DNA of 5,270 bases, taken from assembly GCA_902803355.1 (NCBI GenBank), contig CADCPP010000095.1, positions 1-5,270 of the forward strand, written 5' to 3'. The notes beneath the pieces were generated by a model that saw only the letters and a program-made list of their open reading frames with translations, was not told the DNA's origin and made no database searches. Shown here one piece after another: positions 1 to 5,270 of the stretch. A program made the position numbers and the translations under genes. How positions within the stretch are numbered: position 1 is the stretch's first letter; each line of letters begins with the position of its first letter. The DNA comes from an uncultured Lachnospiraceae bacterium. Its GTDB lineage: Bacteria; Bacillota; Clostridia; Lachnospirales; Lachnospiraceae.

Positions 1-956
1 ATCTTTTCCCTGTTCCAGTGAAAGACATGGCGCTTTTCTCCGATCTGGGTATAGCCGCTGGAGAGATAAAAGCCGCCCGGCCGGATACCGAGGGCCTCAC
101 AGCGGCCGATAAAGCCGCGAAGGCGAGCGTCCGCATCCCCCGCATCCGTATATTCCATGGTGCTGCCGCAGTAGCGGAAGGCCCAGTCAGGAACCGGCGC
201 GATGCCGCCGCAGAGCGCGTTGAAGCGGCGGATGATCTCCATCGGACGCCCCAGGATCAGGTAAAAGACCATGTTTTCTTCTTCAAAACGAATGGAATTG
301 AAGGGTTCGAAATAATTATCGTGTTCCTGCCCGAAATCGATCCTTCCGCTGCTTAAAGTGTCATAAAACAGCCCGTAGCTGCCGACCGCATTCTCGCAGA
401 TATAGAAGGGATAATGCTTGTAAAACGGGTCCATGGTCTCCGCCTTAAAGCCCATGGCATCGCCGGCAAAGAGCATGAAGCTCCTGCCGTTTTTATTCAC
501 GGCTCCGCCTTTATCACCGAGGCCGAAGATCCGCTGCGTCTCTTCTCTGCGGGTAAAATGGACGCTGCCGTCCCCGAGCTCGCCGGCAAAATTATAGGCA
601 AGGCCGTCGCGGTCCCGGTAAAGAATGCCCCTCTCATTTTCCGCCGTGATGCGGAAATTACGCTTTTCGATGCGGAAGCGCACCCCGGAGAGGGTAAAGC
701 CGATGCTGTCCCCCTCTTCCGTGACCGCCGGTTCCGCCTTGGCAAAGCCGTCCGTACTCAGCTTTTCCCGGCCCTTAAGCGGCATCGCGCCGTCCGGGCA
801 GACGCTCCAGGAAGGCAGAAGGCGCGTGCCGTCCTTCACGAGAGCGACCCGCAGCATATGGTCAAAAAAATCAAGGCGCATGGAGACGCCGTCCGCCCTG
901 TATATGCGGAAGGACGCTTCGGCCTTGCTTAAAACAAAATCGTGGATGAATTTCAT
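1..956 (-). CDS. Glycoside hydrolase family 31 protein (alpha-glucosidase/alpha-xylosidase type), N-terminal 318 residues, cut by window edge
   Basis: Probable retaining alpha-glycosidase that removes a terminal alpha-linked sugar from an oligosaccharide. Translating 956 down to 3 gives 318 residues with no stop. Seen: a beta-sandwich-like N-terminal region (about 1-250) with the GH31-type turn GLGDKGG (145-151), then FAGDAMGF (163-170) and DPFYKHYPFYI (176-186). The barrel entry follows as APVPDWAFRYCGSTMEYTD (253-271), with YLSSGYT at 297-303. These match the usual order in GH31. The catalytic nucleophile Asp (family motif W-x-D-x-N-E) lies beyond the edge, so activity and substrate cannot be read; known GH31 activities include alpha-glucosidase, alpha-xylosidase and sulfoquinovosidase. 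There is no signal peptide, so it is probably cytoplasmic. The ATG follows the esterase stop by 8 nt, and an AAGG (966-963) overlapping that stop, 6 nt upstream, serves as ribosome binding site, so the two genes form an operon. Family is confident; specificity is unknown. Confidence 0.88.
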   Translation of the reverse strand, partial: MKFIHDFVLSKAEASFRIYRADGVSMRLDFFDHMLRVALVKDGTRLLPSWSVCPDGAMPLKGREKLSTDGFAKAEPAVTEEGDSIGFTLSGVRFRIEKRNFRITAENERGILYRDRDGLAYNFAGELGDGSVHFTRREETQRIFGLGDKGGAVNKNGRSFMLFAGDAMGFKAETMDPFYKHYPFYICENAVGSYGLFYDTLSSGRIDFGQEHDNYFEPFNSIRFEEENMVFYLILGRPMEIIRRFNALCGGIAPVPDWAFRYCGSTMEYTDAGDADARLRGFIGRCEALGIRPGGFYLSSGYTQIGEKRHVFHWNREK

Positions 957-964
957 TGCCCGCC

Positions 965-2305
965 TTACCTTCCGTCCTTCGGATCGCCTTTGGTCAGCAT
1001 GTTTTTCGTCATTTTAACGTAATCCGGGTGTCCCATGGCCGTCTTTTTCGGGCCAAGGCAAAGCGCAGCCGAAGAGGTCTTTCCTGCCGGTCTCCAGGCC
1101 GGCAACCCTTCTCCGTTCGGATCGCCCGTCCTTGCGAAACTGGCCGCATAGTCCATCATCTGAGCAGAGACTTCCCTATCCCGCGCCCCGTACGGCCGCC
1201 AGGAGCCCTGCAGCGTTCCGAACATATAGCGCAGGTCGCTGGAATGAAACGCCGCGTTGTGATCTCCGGGCGCGTCCAGGTCAAAATAATACAGATACGC
1301 CCCGTTTGCCTTCCCGAACACGGTCCCGATATGCGCCATGATAGGGGCATACATATCGTTGTTCGTAAAGCCGATCATATAGGGGATCTTCAGCGGGTCG
1401 CGGATCAGCTGATCAACGGGCGCCTTGATGAGTGCGCCGTCCACGACCGGCATGGTATGGTAGACCGCGTCTTTCCGCTGCTGTTTCAGCGCGTATTCCG
1501 CGCTCAGCAGCTCTTTGATCCCCAGCTTTTTCAGCTGCTCAAGGCTCTCGCAGCCCGCAAGTGCCATCAGGTCCTTCCAGTAGCTTCTCGTCTCTTCTGC
1601 CGCCCTCGGCAGGGCAAAACGCGGGAACAGTCCTCCGCCGGACATCATGACCGCCTTCTGAAAGAGGCCTTCAAGCTCATGGTTTAGGCAAAGATACTGG
1701 ATCGAGATGGCGCCGGCACTCTGTCCCATTAACGTGATGTTGTCCGGATCGCCGCCGAAATCGCTGATATGCTCCCTGACCCAGCGGACCGCGGTCAGCT
1801 GATCGTCCAGACCAAAATTGCCTTCCCGTCCGTATGCCGCTTTCACCTCTTCATGCGTCAGATAGCCCAGGATGCCCACCCGGTAATTGACAAAAACGGT
1901 CAGAATGCCGCGCGCGGCCAGGGCATCGCCCCGAAACGGCGCCTCCATATTGGAGCCCGAATTAAAGCCGCCGCCGTGAAAAAAGACGATGACCGGACAG
2001 TCCTTCGCCTGTTTCGGTACATAGAGATTCAGGTTCAGGCAGTCTTCCTCATAAACAAAGCGCAGCCCCTCCCTAAACTCCTTCTGATAAAAGCGGCGTT
2101 CCGGATTCTCAAGCTGCGGAAAATACTGCCGGTACTGCGGGCAGGAAGCGCCAAAGGAGGTGCAGTCCCGCTCCCCTTCCCACGCGCGCAAGGGCTCCGC
2201 ATAGCCAAAGCGCTCTGCCCGGGCGTAGGGAACGCCCAGAAATGCGTCGCACGTCTCTTTCTCTATGCCCCGAAGGGTCCCTGCCGATGTTTTGCGTACA
2301 GCCAT
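965..2305 (-). CDS. Type-B carboxylesterase (alpha/beta hydrolase, COesterase family), 446 aa
   Basis: Serine esterase, probably removing acyl groups from a carbohydrate or other small ester. Numbered from the ATG at 2305: the early motif GVPYA (24-28), EDCLNLNLYVP (87-97), oxyanion-hole HGGGF (110-114), GNFGLDDQ (162-169) and the nucleophile elbow GQSAG (194-198, Ser196). The likely acid is Asp317 in IGFTNNDM and the likely base His354 in AAFHSSDL. The triad assignment follows the family pattern seen in Bacillus p-nitrobenzyl esterase (Ser-Glu-His). At 446 residues it is shorter than the roughly 490-residue bacterial members; the loss falls between acid and His (37 residues here against about 89). 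There is no signal peptide, so it is probably cytoplasmic. A GTG at 2311 is in frame, but AAGAAGGA (2320-2313) ends 1 nt before it and 7 nt before the ATG, so ATG is chosen. First gene of the leftward operon with GH31. Substrate unknown. Confidence 0.92.
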   Translation of the reverse strand: MAVRKTSAGTLRGIEKETCDAFLGVPYARAERFGYAEPLRAWEGERDCTSFGASCPQYRQYFPQLENPERRFYQKEFREGLRFVYEEDCLNLNLYVPKQAKDCPVIVFFHGGGFNSGSNMEAPFRGDALAARGILTVFVNYRVGILGYLTHEEVKAAYGREGNFGLDDQLTAVRWVREHISDFGGDPDNITLMGQSAGAISIQYLCLNHELEGLFQKAVMMSGGGLFPRFALPRAAEETRSYWKDLMALAGCESLEQLKKLGIKELLSAEYALKQQRKDAVYHTMPVVDGALIKAPVDQLIRDPLKIPYMIGFTNNDMYAPIMAHIGTVFGKANGAYLYYFDLDAPGDHNAAFHSSDLRYMFGTLQGSWRPYGARDREVSAQMMDYAASFARTGDPNGEGLPAWRPAGKTSSAALCLGPKKTAMGHPDYVKMTKNMLTKGDPKDGR

Positions 2306-2312
2306 ATTCACA

Positions 2313-2320
2313 TCCTTCTT
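2313..2320 (-). promoter_or_regulatory. Ribosome binding site of the esterase (decides the start)
   Basis: AAGAAGGA on the minus strand lies 7 nt before the ATG at 2305 and only 1 nt before an in-frame GTG at 2311. The spacing supports the ATG and shortens the longest open frame by two codons. Confidence 0.75.
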
Positions 2321-2342
2321 GACGAAGCTTTTTTACGTCCTT

Positions 2343-2370
2343 ATTATACAGACTGCCATGGATTTTTCAA
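2343..2370 (-). promoter_or_regulatory. Sigma-A promoter of the esterase-GH31 operon
   Basis: Minus-strand TTGAAA (2370-2365) and a perfect TATAAT (2348-2343) are separated by 16 nt. The match is 11 of 12 to the housekeeping consensus. Transcription should start near 2336, giving a leader of about 30 nt before the ATG at 2305. The near-consensus elements suggest a strong core promoter that would need repression, or tolerates high basal expression. It stands back to back with the regulator's promoter, with about 32 bp between the two -35 boxes. Confidence 0.75.
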
Positions 2371-2402
2371 CATGATTCTGGGCAGGCCGCTCTGCTTTCC
2401 CC

Positions 2403-2431
2403 TTGCCAGGCGCTGAAAAACAGCGTATGAT
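2403..2431 (+). promoter_or_regulatory. Sigma-A promoter of the AraC-family regulator
   Basis: TTGCCA (2403-2408) and TATGAT (2426-2431) are separated by exactly 17 nt. Each hexamer differs from consensus at one position. Transcription should start near 2438, leaving a leader of about 35 nt before the GTG at 2473. The spacer is almost filled by a perfect inverted repeat (2411-2425), so regulator binding there could block RNA polymerase. Confidence 0.65.
2411..2425. promoter_or_regulatory. Inverted repeat in the regulator promoter spacer, candidate operator
   Basis: CGCTG-AAAAA-CAGCG is a perfect 5-bp inverted repeat around an A5 centre, abutting the -10 hexamer at 2426. Its position between -35 and -10 suits autorepression. 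There is no T-tract after it and it lies upstream of the expected transcription start, so it is not a terminator. A 5-bp repeat can arise by chance; the operator role is inference. Confidence 0.4.
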
Positions 2432-2457
2432 GATCCTGCAAACCATGTTCCTTTTTC

Positions 2458-2466
2458 AGGGGAGGA
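2458..2466 (+). promoter_or_regulatory. Strong ribosome binding site for the GTG-started regulator
   Basis: AGGGGAGGA lies 6 nt before GTG at 2473. It fixes this GTG as the start; there is no upstream in-frame ATG with comparable spacing. Confidence 0.75.
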
Positions 2467-2472
2467 TCAGAC

Positions 2473-3423
2473 GTGAACGAAGCCTTGCTGAACAAGCTTT
2501 CTGCCGTGACAGAGGAGGAAAAAAAGATCCTTGCCGGCCAGGCGCAGATCGACCGCGGCCTGTATATGGACGGCACGCGGGACGTGATCTCCGGCGACAA
2601 GCTGCTGCTGTCCGGGAGGATCATCGCGATCCGTCCGCACACCCGCTTTATCGACTTTCCCGAGCACTGCCACGACTATGTGGAAATGGTCTACATGTGC
2701 TCCGGCTCAACGCGCCATATCGTGAACGGTACGGAGCTTATGCTGCGTGAGGGAGAGCTGCTGATGCTGGACCAGCATGTCCGCCACTCCATTGCCCGGG
2801 CGGGTGAGCGCGATGTTGCCGTCAATTTCATCGTGCGCCCGGCATTCTTCTCCGGCACGCTGTCCTACCTTGGTGAAGAGGAAACGCCCCTGCGCCGCTT
2901 CGTGGTGAGCTGCCTGACCGGCGGAAGCGAAGCCGGATATCTGCTGTTCCGCGTGGCGGATGTGCTCCCGATCCAGAACCTGATCGAAAACCTGGTTTAT
3001 ACCCTGACGGAAGCCGTTCCCAACCGCCGCGGGATCCTGCAGGCCACCATGGGGCTTCTTTTCGCGCAGCTTCTCAATCACACCGACGCGCTGCAGTGCG
3101 AATCAGACCAGCAAAACGCGGTGCTGTCCGCCCTGCGCTATATCGAGGAGCATTACGCCGACGGAAGCCTCTCCGAGGTCGCAGATCACCTGCATTACGA
3201 GCTGCCTTATCTCTCCCGCCTGATCCGGAAAAGCACCGGAAAGAACTACACCGAGCTTCTTCAGGAAAAGCGCATAAGTCAGGCGGCCTGGCTGCTGCGC
3301 AACACCGAGCGCAAGGTCGATGAGATCTCCCTGTCCGTCGGCTATGAGAACGTCAGCTATTTTCACCGCCTCTTCGCGGCGCGCTTCGGCTGCTCGCCCA
3401 AAGCATACCGGGACGGCAAATAA
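2473..3423 (+). CDS. AraC-family transcriptional regulator with N-terminal cupin, 316 aa
   Basis: DNA-binding regulator, probably of the surrounding sugar genes. Residues 1-50 form a charged leader. Residues about 55-125 are a cupin-like sensor with FPEHCHDYVEMVYMCSG (62-78), VNGTELMLREGELLMLDQ (84-101) and HVRHSI (102-107), the AraC_binding pattern in which a small sugar ligand usually sits. A helical linker follows (about 165-210). The C-terminal pair of helix-turn-helix motifs covers about 215-313: first helix pair in YIEEHYADGSLSEVADHL (223-240) with PYLSRLIRKSTG (245-256), second in VDEISLSVGYENVSYFHRLF (282-301), ending in the family signature FGCSPKAYR (305-313). Length is normal for the group. 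The start is GTG with a strong ribosome binding site. It stands divergent to the esterase operon and 85 nt ahead of the kinase, so it may control both directions. Whether it activates or represses cannot be read, and the inducer is inferred only from context. Confidence 0.93.
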   Translation: MNEALLNKLSAVTEEEKKILAGQAQIDRGLYMDGTRDVISGDKLLLSGRIIAIRPHTRFIDFPEHCHDYVEMVYMCSGSTRHIVNGTELMLREGELLMLDQHVRHSIARAGERDVAVNFIVRPAFFSGTLSYLGEEETPLRRFVVSCLTGGSEAGYLLFRVADVLPIQNLIENLVYTLTEAVPNRRGILQATMGLLFAQLLNHTDALQCESDQQNAVLSALRYIEEHYADGSLSEVADHLHYELPYLSRLIRKSTGKNYTELLQEKRISQAAWLLRNTERKVDEISLSVGYENVSYFHRLFAARFGCSPKAYRDGK

Positions 3424-3450
3424 GGACACTTTTTCAGACAAGTCCCGACA

Positions 3451-3479
3451 TGGAAAGATCCCCCTTTATCCTGTATATT
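3451..3479 (+). promoter_or_regulatory. Candidate promoter of the rhamnulokinase-isomerase operon, inside a hairpin
   Basis: TGGAAA (3451-3456) and TATATT (3474-3479) are separated by 17 nt. The -10 matches 5 of 6, while the -35 is weak (4 of 6), as expected if an activator such as the AraC-type protein assists. The start would be near 3486, within the 3' arm of the hairpin, so such a transcript would lack the 5' arm and leave the kinase ribosome binding site free. Alternative: the kinase is expressed only by read-through from the regulator gene. Confidence 0.4.
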
Positions 3480-3507
3480 CAGTACAGTGGATAAAAGGGG
3501 GATTTTT
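3454..3507 (+). promoter_or_regulatory. Long imperfect hairpin covering the rhaB ribosome binding site; attenuator, operator or terminator-like element
   Basis: The arms 3454-3475 and 3483-3507 pair over about 22 bp around a 7-nt loop (3476-3482). From the base: AAA/TTT, one G-T pair, AT/AT, CCCCC/GGGGG (3460-3464 with 3497-3501), TTT/AAAA with one unpaired A, ATC/GAT, a 2-nt bulge (3488-3489), then CTGTA/TACAG. The GGGGG is the best ribosome binding site for the kinase ATG at 3509 (7 nt spacing), so folding would hide it. Five T (3503-3507) follow the G tract, so it also resembles an intrinsic terminator for the regulator gene, though the T's pair in the stem and stop right at the start codon. 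As DNA, the two arms could be half-sites for a dimeric regulator. Confidence 0.6.
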
Positions 3508-3508
3508 G

Positions 3509-4795
3509 ATGAAAACCTATCTTGCCATTGATATCGGCGCATCTTCCGGCCGGCACATCGCGGGCTGGATGGAGGACGGCCGCTTACAGACCGACGAGGT
3601 CTACCGCTTCCCCAACGCTGTCACGCCCGCAGAAGGGCATCTCACCTGGGATATCGACGCGCTTCTCTTTCATGTGAAGCAGGGCATCGCAGCGGCAAAG
3701 GAAAAATACCCGGAGATCGAAAGCCTTTCCATCGATACCTGGGGCGTCGACTACGTTCTGCTCCGCGGCAACCAGGAGATCCGCCCCTGCTATGCCTACC
3801 GGGATAGCCGCACCGAAGCCGTGATCCCGCAGGTTCATGAAAGCATGCCGTTTTCGGAGCTTTACCGGCGCACCGGCATCCAGTTTCAGCCATTCAACAC
3901 CGTTTACCAGCTTTATGCAGACAAGCTGAGCGGGCGGCTGGAAGGCGCGACGGACTTTCTGATGATGCCGGAATACCTGATGTACAAGCTCTGCGGCGTG
4001 AAAAGCCATGAGTATACCAACGCCACCACCGGCGGCATGATCAATGCCGGGACGGGCACATACGATCCGGAGATCATCCGCGCGCTCGGGCTTCCCCCTC
4101 ATCTGTTCGGAGAGCTGCAGCAGCCGGGAAGCGTCATCGGCGAATATGATGGCATCAAGCTCATGCTCTGCGCGACCCATGACACCGCTTCCGCCGTGGA
4201 AGGGATCCCGATGGAAGAAGATGCCCCGTATATCTCCTCCGGGACCTGGAGCCTTTTAGGCGTTAAGACGAAAAAGCCGATCACCGATGAAGCCAGTGAG
4301 CTTGCCAACTGGTCCAACGAAGGCGGCGTCGGATACACGCGCTACCAGAAAAACATCATGGGTATGTGGCTCGTGAACCGTCTGCGGGAGGAGCTTTGCG
4401 CGGACAAGCCGTGGGATGAGATCATTGACGAAGCCCGCTTGAGCCGCTTTGAAGAGACCGTGGATGCCGGCGCTGCCGCCTTCCTTGCGCCCGAGAGCAT
4501 GAAGGCCGCGTTCGATGCGGCGCTCCCGGTAAAGCCGAAGGCTGCAGGTGATTACTTCCGCTGCGCCTACCGCAGCCTCGCACTGAGTTACATGAACGCG
4601 GTCCAGGAGCTGCAGCACAACACGAAACAGCATTATGATAAGCTCTTCATCGTGGGCGGAGGCGCGAAAAACACGTTTCTGAACGATCTTACCGAAAAAG
4701 CCACCGGAAAGACCGTGATTGCCCTGCCCATTGAGGCCACGGCGATCGGCAATCTGACCGTACAGATCAAAAACAGCAAGGAGGATGACAACTGA
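3509..4795 (+). CDS. rhaB: Rhamnulokinase-type sugar kinase (FGGY family), 428 aa, short C-terminus
   Basis: ATP-dependent kinase; RhaB phosphorylates L-rhamnulose at C1 in the cytoplasm. Seen: the N-terminal phosphate motif AIDIGASSGR (6-15); SIDTWGVDYVLL (74-85); CYAYRDSRT (94-102); TGIQFQPFNTVYQL (122-135), shared with rhamnulokinases; catalytic-base motif HDTASAV (224-230) with Asp225; YISSGTWSLLG (241-251); NEGGVGYTRYQKNIMGMWL (270-288); ATP-binding IVGGGAKN (381-388); IEATAIGN (408-415). SSGR, HDTASAV and the FNT block favour RhaB over fucokinase or xylulokinase. It has 428 residues against 489 for E. coli RhaB: the chain ends 13 residues after the GN motif, and the stretch before HDTAS is about ten residues shorter than usual. 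Other frames stop at once there, so no frameshift is evident. The ATG at 3509 gives the full family N-terminus; the open frame continues upstream into the regulator gene but adds unrelated residues. Actual substrate may be a related ketose. Confidence 0.88.
   Translation: MKTYLAIDIGASSGRHIAGWMEDGRLQTDEVYRFPNAVTPAEGHLTWDIDALLFHVKQGIAAAKEKYPEIESLSIDTWGVDYVLLRGNQEIRPCYAYRDSRTEAVIPQVHESMPFSELYRRTGIQFQPFNTVYQLYADKLSGRLEGATDFLMMPEYLMYKLCGVKSHEYTNATTGGMINAGTGTYDPEIIRALGLPPHLFGELQQPGSVIGEYDGIKLMLCATHDTASAVEGIPMEEDAPYISSGTWSLLGVKTKKPITDEASELANWSNEGGVGYTRYQKNIMGMWLVNRLREELCADKPWDEIIDEARLSRFEETVDAGAAAFLAPESMKAAFDAALPVKPKAAGDYFRCAYRSLALSYMNAVQELQHNTKQHYDKLFIVGGGAKNTFLNDLTEKATGKTVIALPIEATAIGNLTVQIKNSKEDDN
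4778..4784 (+). promoter_or_regulatory. Ribosome binding site of the isomerase-like gene, inside the rhaB 3' end
   Basis: A full-consensus AAGGAGG lies 10 nt before the ATG at 4795. It is encoded within the last codons of the kinase gene, which supports translational coupling across the TGATG junction. A nearer ATG at 4785 reads into a stop after six codons and is rejected. Confidence 0.8.
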
Positions 4796-5270
4796 TGTTA
4801 GTTGAAACGAAAGCCCGTATCGGCGTTTTTTCCATTGCACTGGGCGCCTATCTGCCCCAGTTCCCGAGCCTCGTTCCGGAATTTGAGGCGCAGTACGCCG
4901 ACTTCAAAACACGCATTCCGGATACGGTAGAGCTCATTGACGGCGGCCTTGTGACCACCAAGGAAAAGGCCATGGAAGCAGGGGATAAGTTCCGCAGCGC
5001 GGACGTTGATCTGGTGATCCTCCAGCTGCTGACCTACGCCACCAGCTACAATATGCTTCCCGCCGTGCGTGATCTGGATGTTCCCGTCGTTCTGGTGAAT
5101 CTCCAAAAGAAAAAGGCCCCGGATTACGCCAATACCGATACCGCGACCTGGCTGGGCGAACTCTACGCCTGCGGCGCCGTGGGTGAGATGGTGGCGGATC
5201 TTGAGCGCGCCGGCAAGCGCCACGCGGTCATCACCGGCGTCGTCGAAGGAGGCGATCCGGAAGTGGACGC
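4795..5270 (+). CDS. L-arabinose/L-fucose isomerase-like protein, N-terminal 158 residues, cut by window edge
   Basis: Probable aldose-ketose isomerase of the AraA/FucI fold, which uses a divalent metal (usually manganese) in the cytoplasm. Seen in the N-terminal Rossmann-like domain: a first strand RIGVFSIALGAYLPQFP (8-24), IDGGLVTTKEKAMEAGDKF (48-66), VDLVILQLLTYATSYNMLPAV (71-91), VPVVLVNLQ (96-104), then GAVGEMVADLERAGKRHAVITG (127-148). The segment order resembles E. coli AraA, where a similar R-x-x-x-AVVTG region follows the second sub-domain. The metal-binding Glu and His residues lie beyond the edge, so activity cannot be confirmed. It overlaps the kinase stop by one base, so the two are cotranscribed and probably act in sequence: aldose to ketose, then phosphorylation. 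This is not the classical RhaA family. The substrate could be L-rhamnose, L-fucose, L-arabinose or a rarer sugar. Fold is likely; specificity is unknown. Confidence 0.78.
   Translation, partial: MLVETKARIGVFSIALGAYLPQFPSLVPEFEAQYADFKTRIPDTVELIDGGLVTTKEKAMEAGDKFRSADVDLVILQLLTYATSYNMLPAVRDLDVPVVLVNLQKKKAPDYANTDTATWLGELYACGAVGEMVADLERAGKRHAVITGVVEGGDPEVD

Noticed and set aside
1..956. GH31 as a sulfoquinovosidase in a sulfosugar pathway
   Set aside because: GH31 includes sulfoquinovosidases, but the diagnostic substrate-binding residues are outside the window and the neighbours (RhaB-like kinase, AraA/FucI-like isomerase) do not match the known sulfoglycolytic gene sets.
414..2416. Long plus-strand open frames at 414-932, 625-1017, 956-1687 and 1769-2416
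   Set aside because: They lie antisense to the GH31 and esterase genes, have no recognisable domains and mostly no ribosome binding site. G+C-rich coding sequence often leaves the opposite strand free of stops.
2411..2425. Catabolite-responsive element (cre) for CcpA at the inverted repeat
   Set aside because: The repeat lacks the central CG and flanking TG-AA pattern of cre sites. No convincing cre was seen in either intergenic region.
3320..3508. Upstream extension of the kinase open frame to an ATG at 3320
   Set aside because: The extra 63 residues run through the regulator's helix-turn-helix coding region in another frame and the hairpin. The RhaB N-terminus begins exactly at the ATG at 3509.
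4745..4800. Frameshift at the end of the kinase gene
   Set aside because: Reading the two other forward frames across the junction gives stops within a few codons and no RhaB-like tail, so a simple one- or two-base error does not restore the missing part.
3584..5223. Minus-strand open frames at 3584-4180, 4256-4840 and 4798-5223
   Set aside because: They are shadows of the kinase and isomerase-like genes, whose family motifs are clear on the plus strand.

Overview
The window reads as a carbohydrate-utilisation locus from a G+C-rich member of the Bacillota, most likely a Clostridia (Lachnospiraceae-like) gut bacterium. The reasons are strong AGGAGG-type ribosome binding sites, near-consensus sigma-A promoters, an AraC-family regulator of a type common in gut clostridia, and protein families (GH31, compact type-B carboxylesterase, RhaB-like kinase, AraA/FucI-like isomerase) typical of such genomes. 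The taxonomic call is inference. No RNA gene, insertion sequence, CRISPR array or other mobile element was seen.

Layout: two gene sets diverge from an intergenic region at about 2306-2472. Leftward lies a two-gene operon: a type-B carboxylesterase (965..2305, minus) followed after 8 nt by a glycoside hydrolase family 31 gene (1..956, minus) that runs off the left edge. Rightward lie an AraC-family regulator (2473..3423), an 85-nt gap containing a long hairpin and a possible promoter, a RhaB-type rhamnulokinase (3509..4795), and the first 158 codons of an L-arabinose/L-fucose isomerase-like protein (4795..5270). The last gene overlaps the kinase stop codon by one base (TGATG) and is cut by the right edge.

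How the genes could work together (inference): the GH31 enzyme and the esterase have no signal peptide, so they probably trim and deacylate imported oligosaccharides in the cytoplasm. The released sugar, probably a 6-deoxyhexose such as L-rhamnose or a relative, would be isomerised by the AraA/FucI-like enzyme and phosphorylated by the kinase. The AraC-type protein probably senses a sugar through its N-terminal cupin and controls one or both directions. An aldolase, a transporter and a classical RhaA isomerase are not in the window.

The less routine points are: a 22-bp hairpin whose 3' arm holds the rhaB ribosome binding site and whose centre holds a candidate -10 element; a perfect inverted repeat filling the spacer of the regulator's own promoter; a kinase that lacks the usual C-terminal tail and has a shortened segment before its catalytic Asp; and the pairing of a RhaB-like kinase with an isomerase of a different family from RhaA. 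None of this amounts to a clearly new class of system. The best case for novelty is an alternative deoxysugar pathway.
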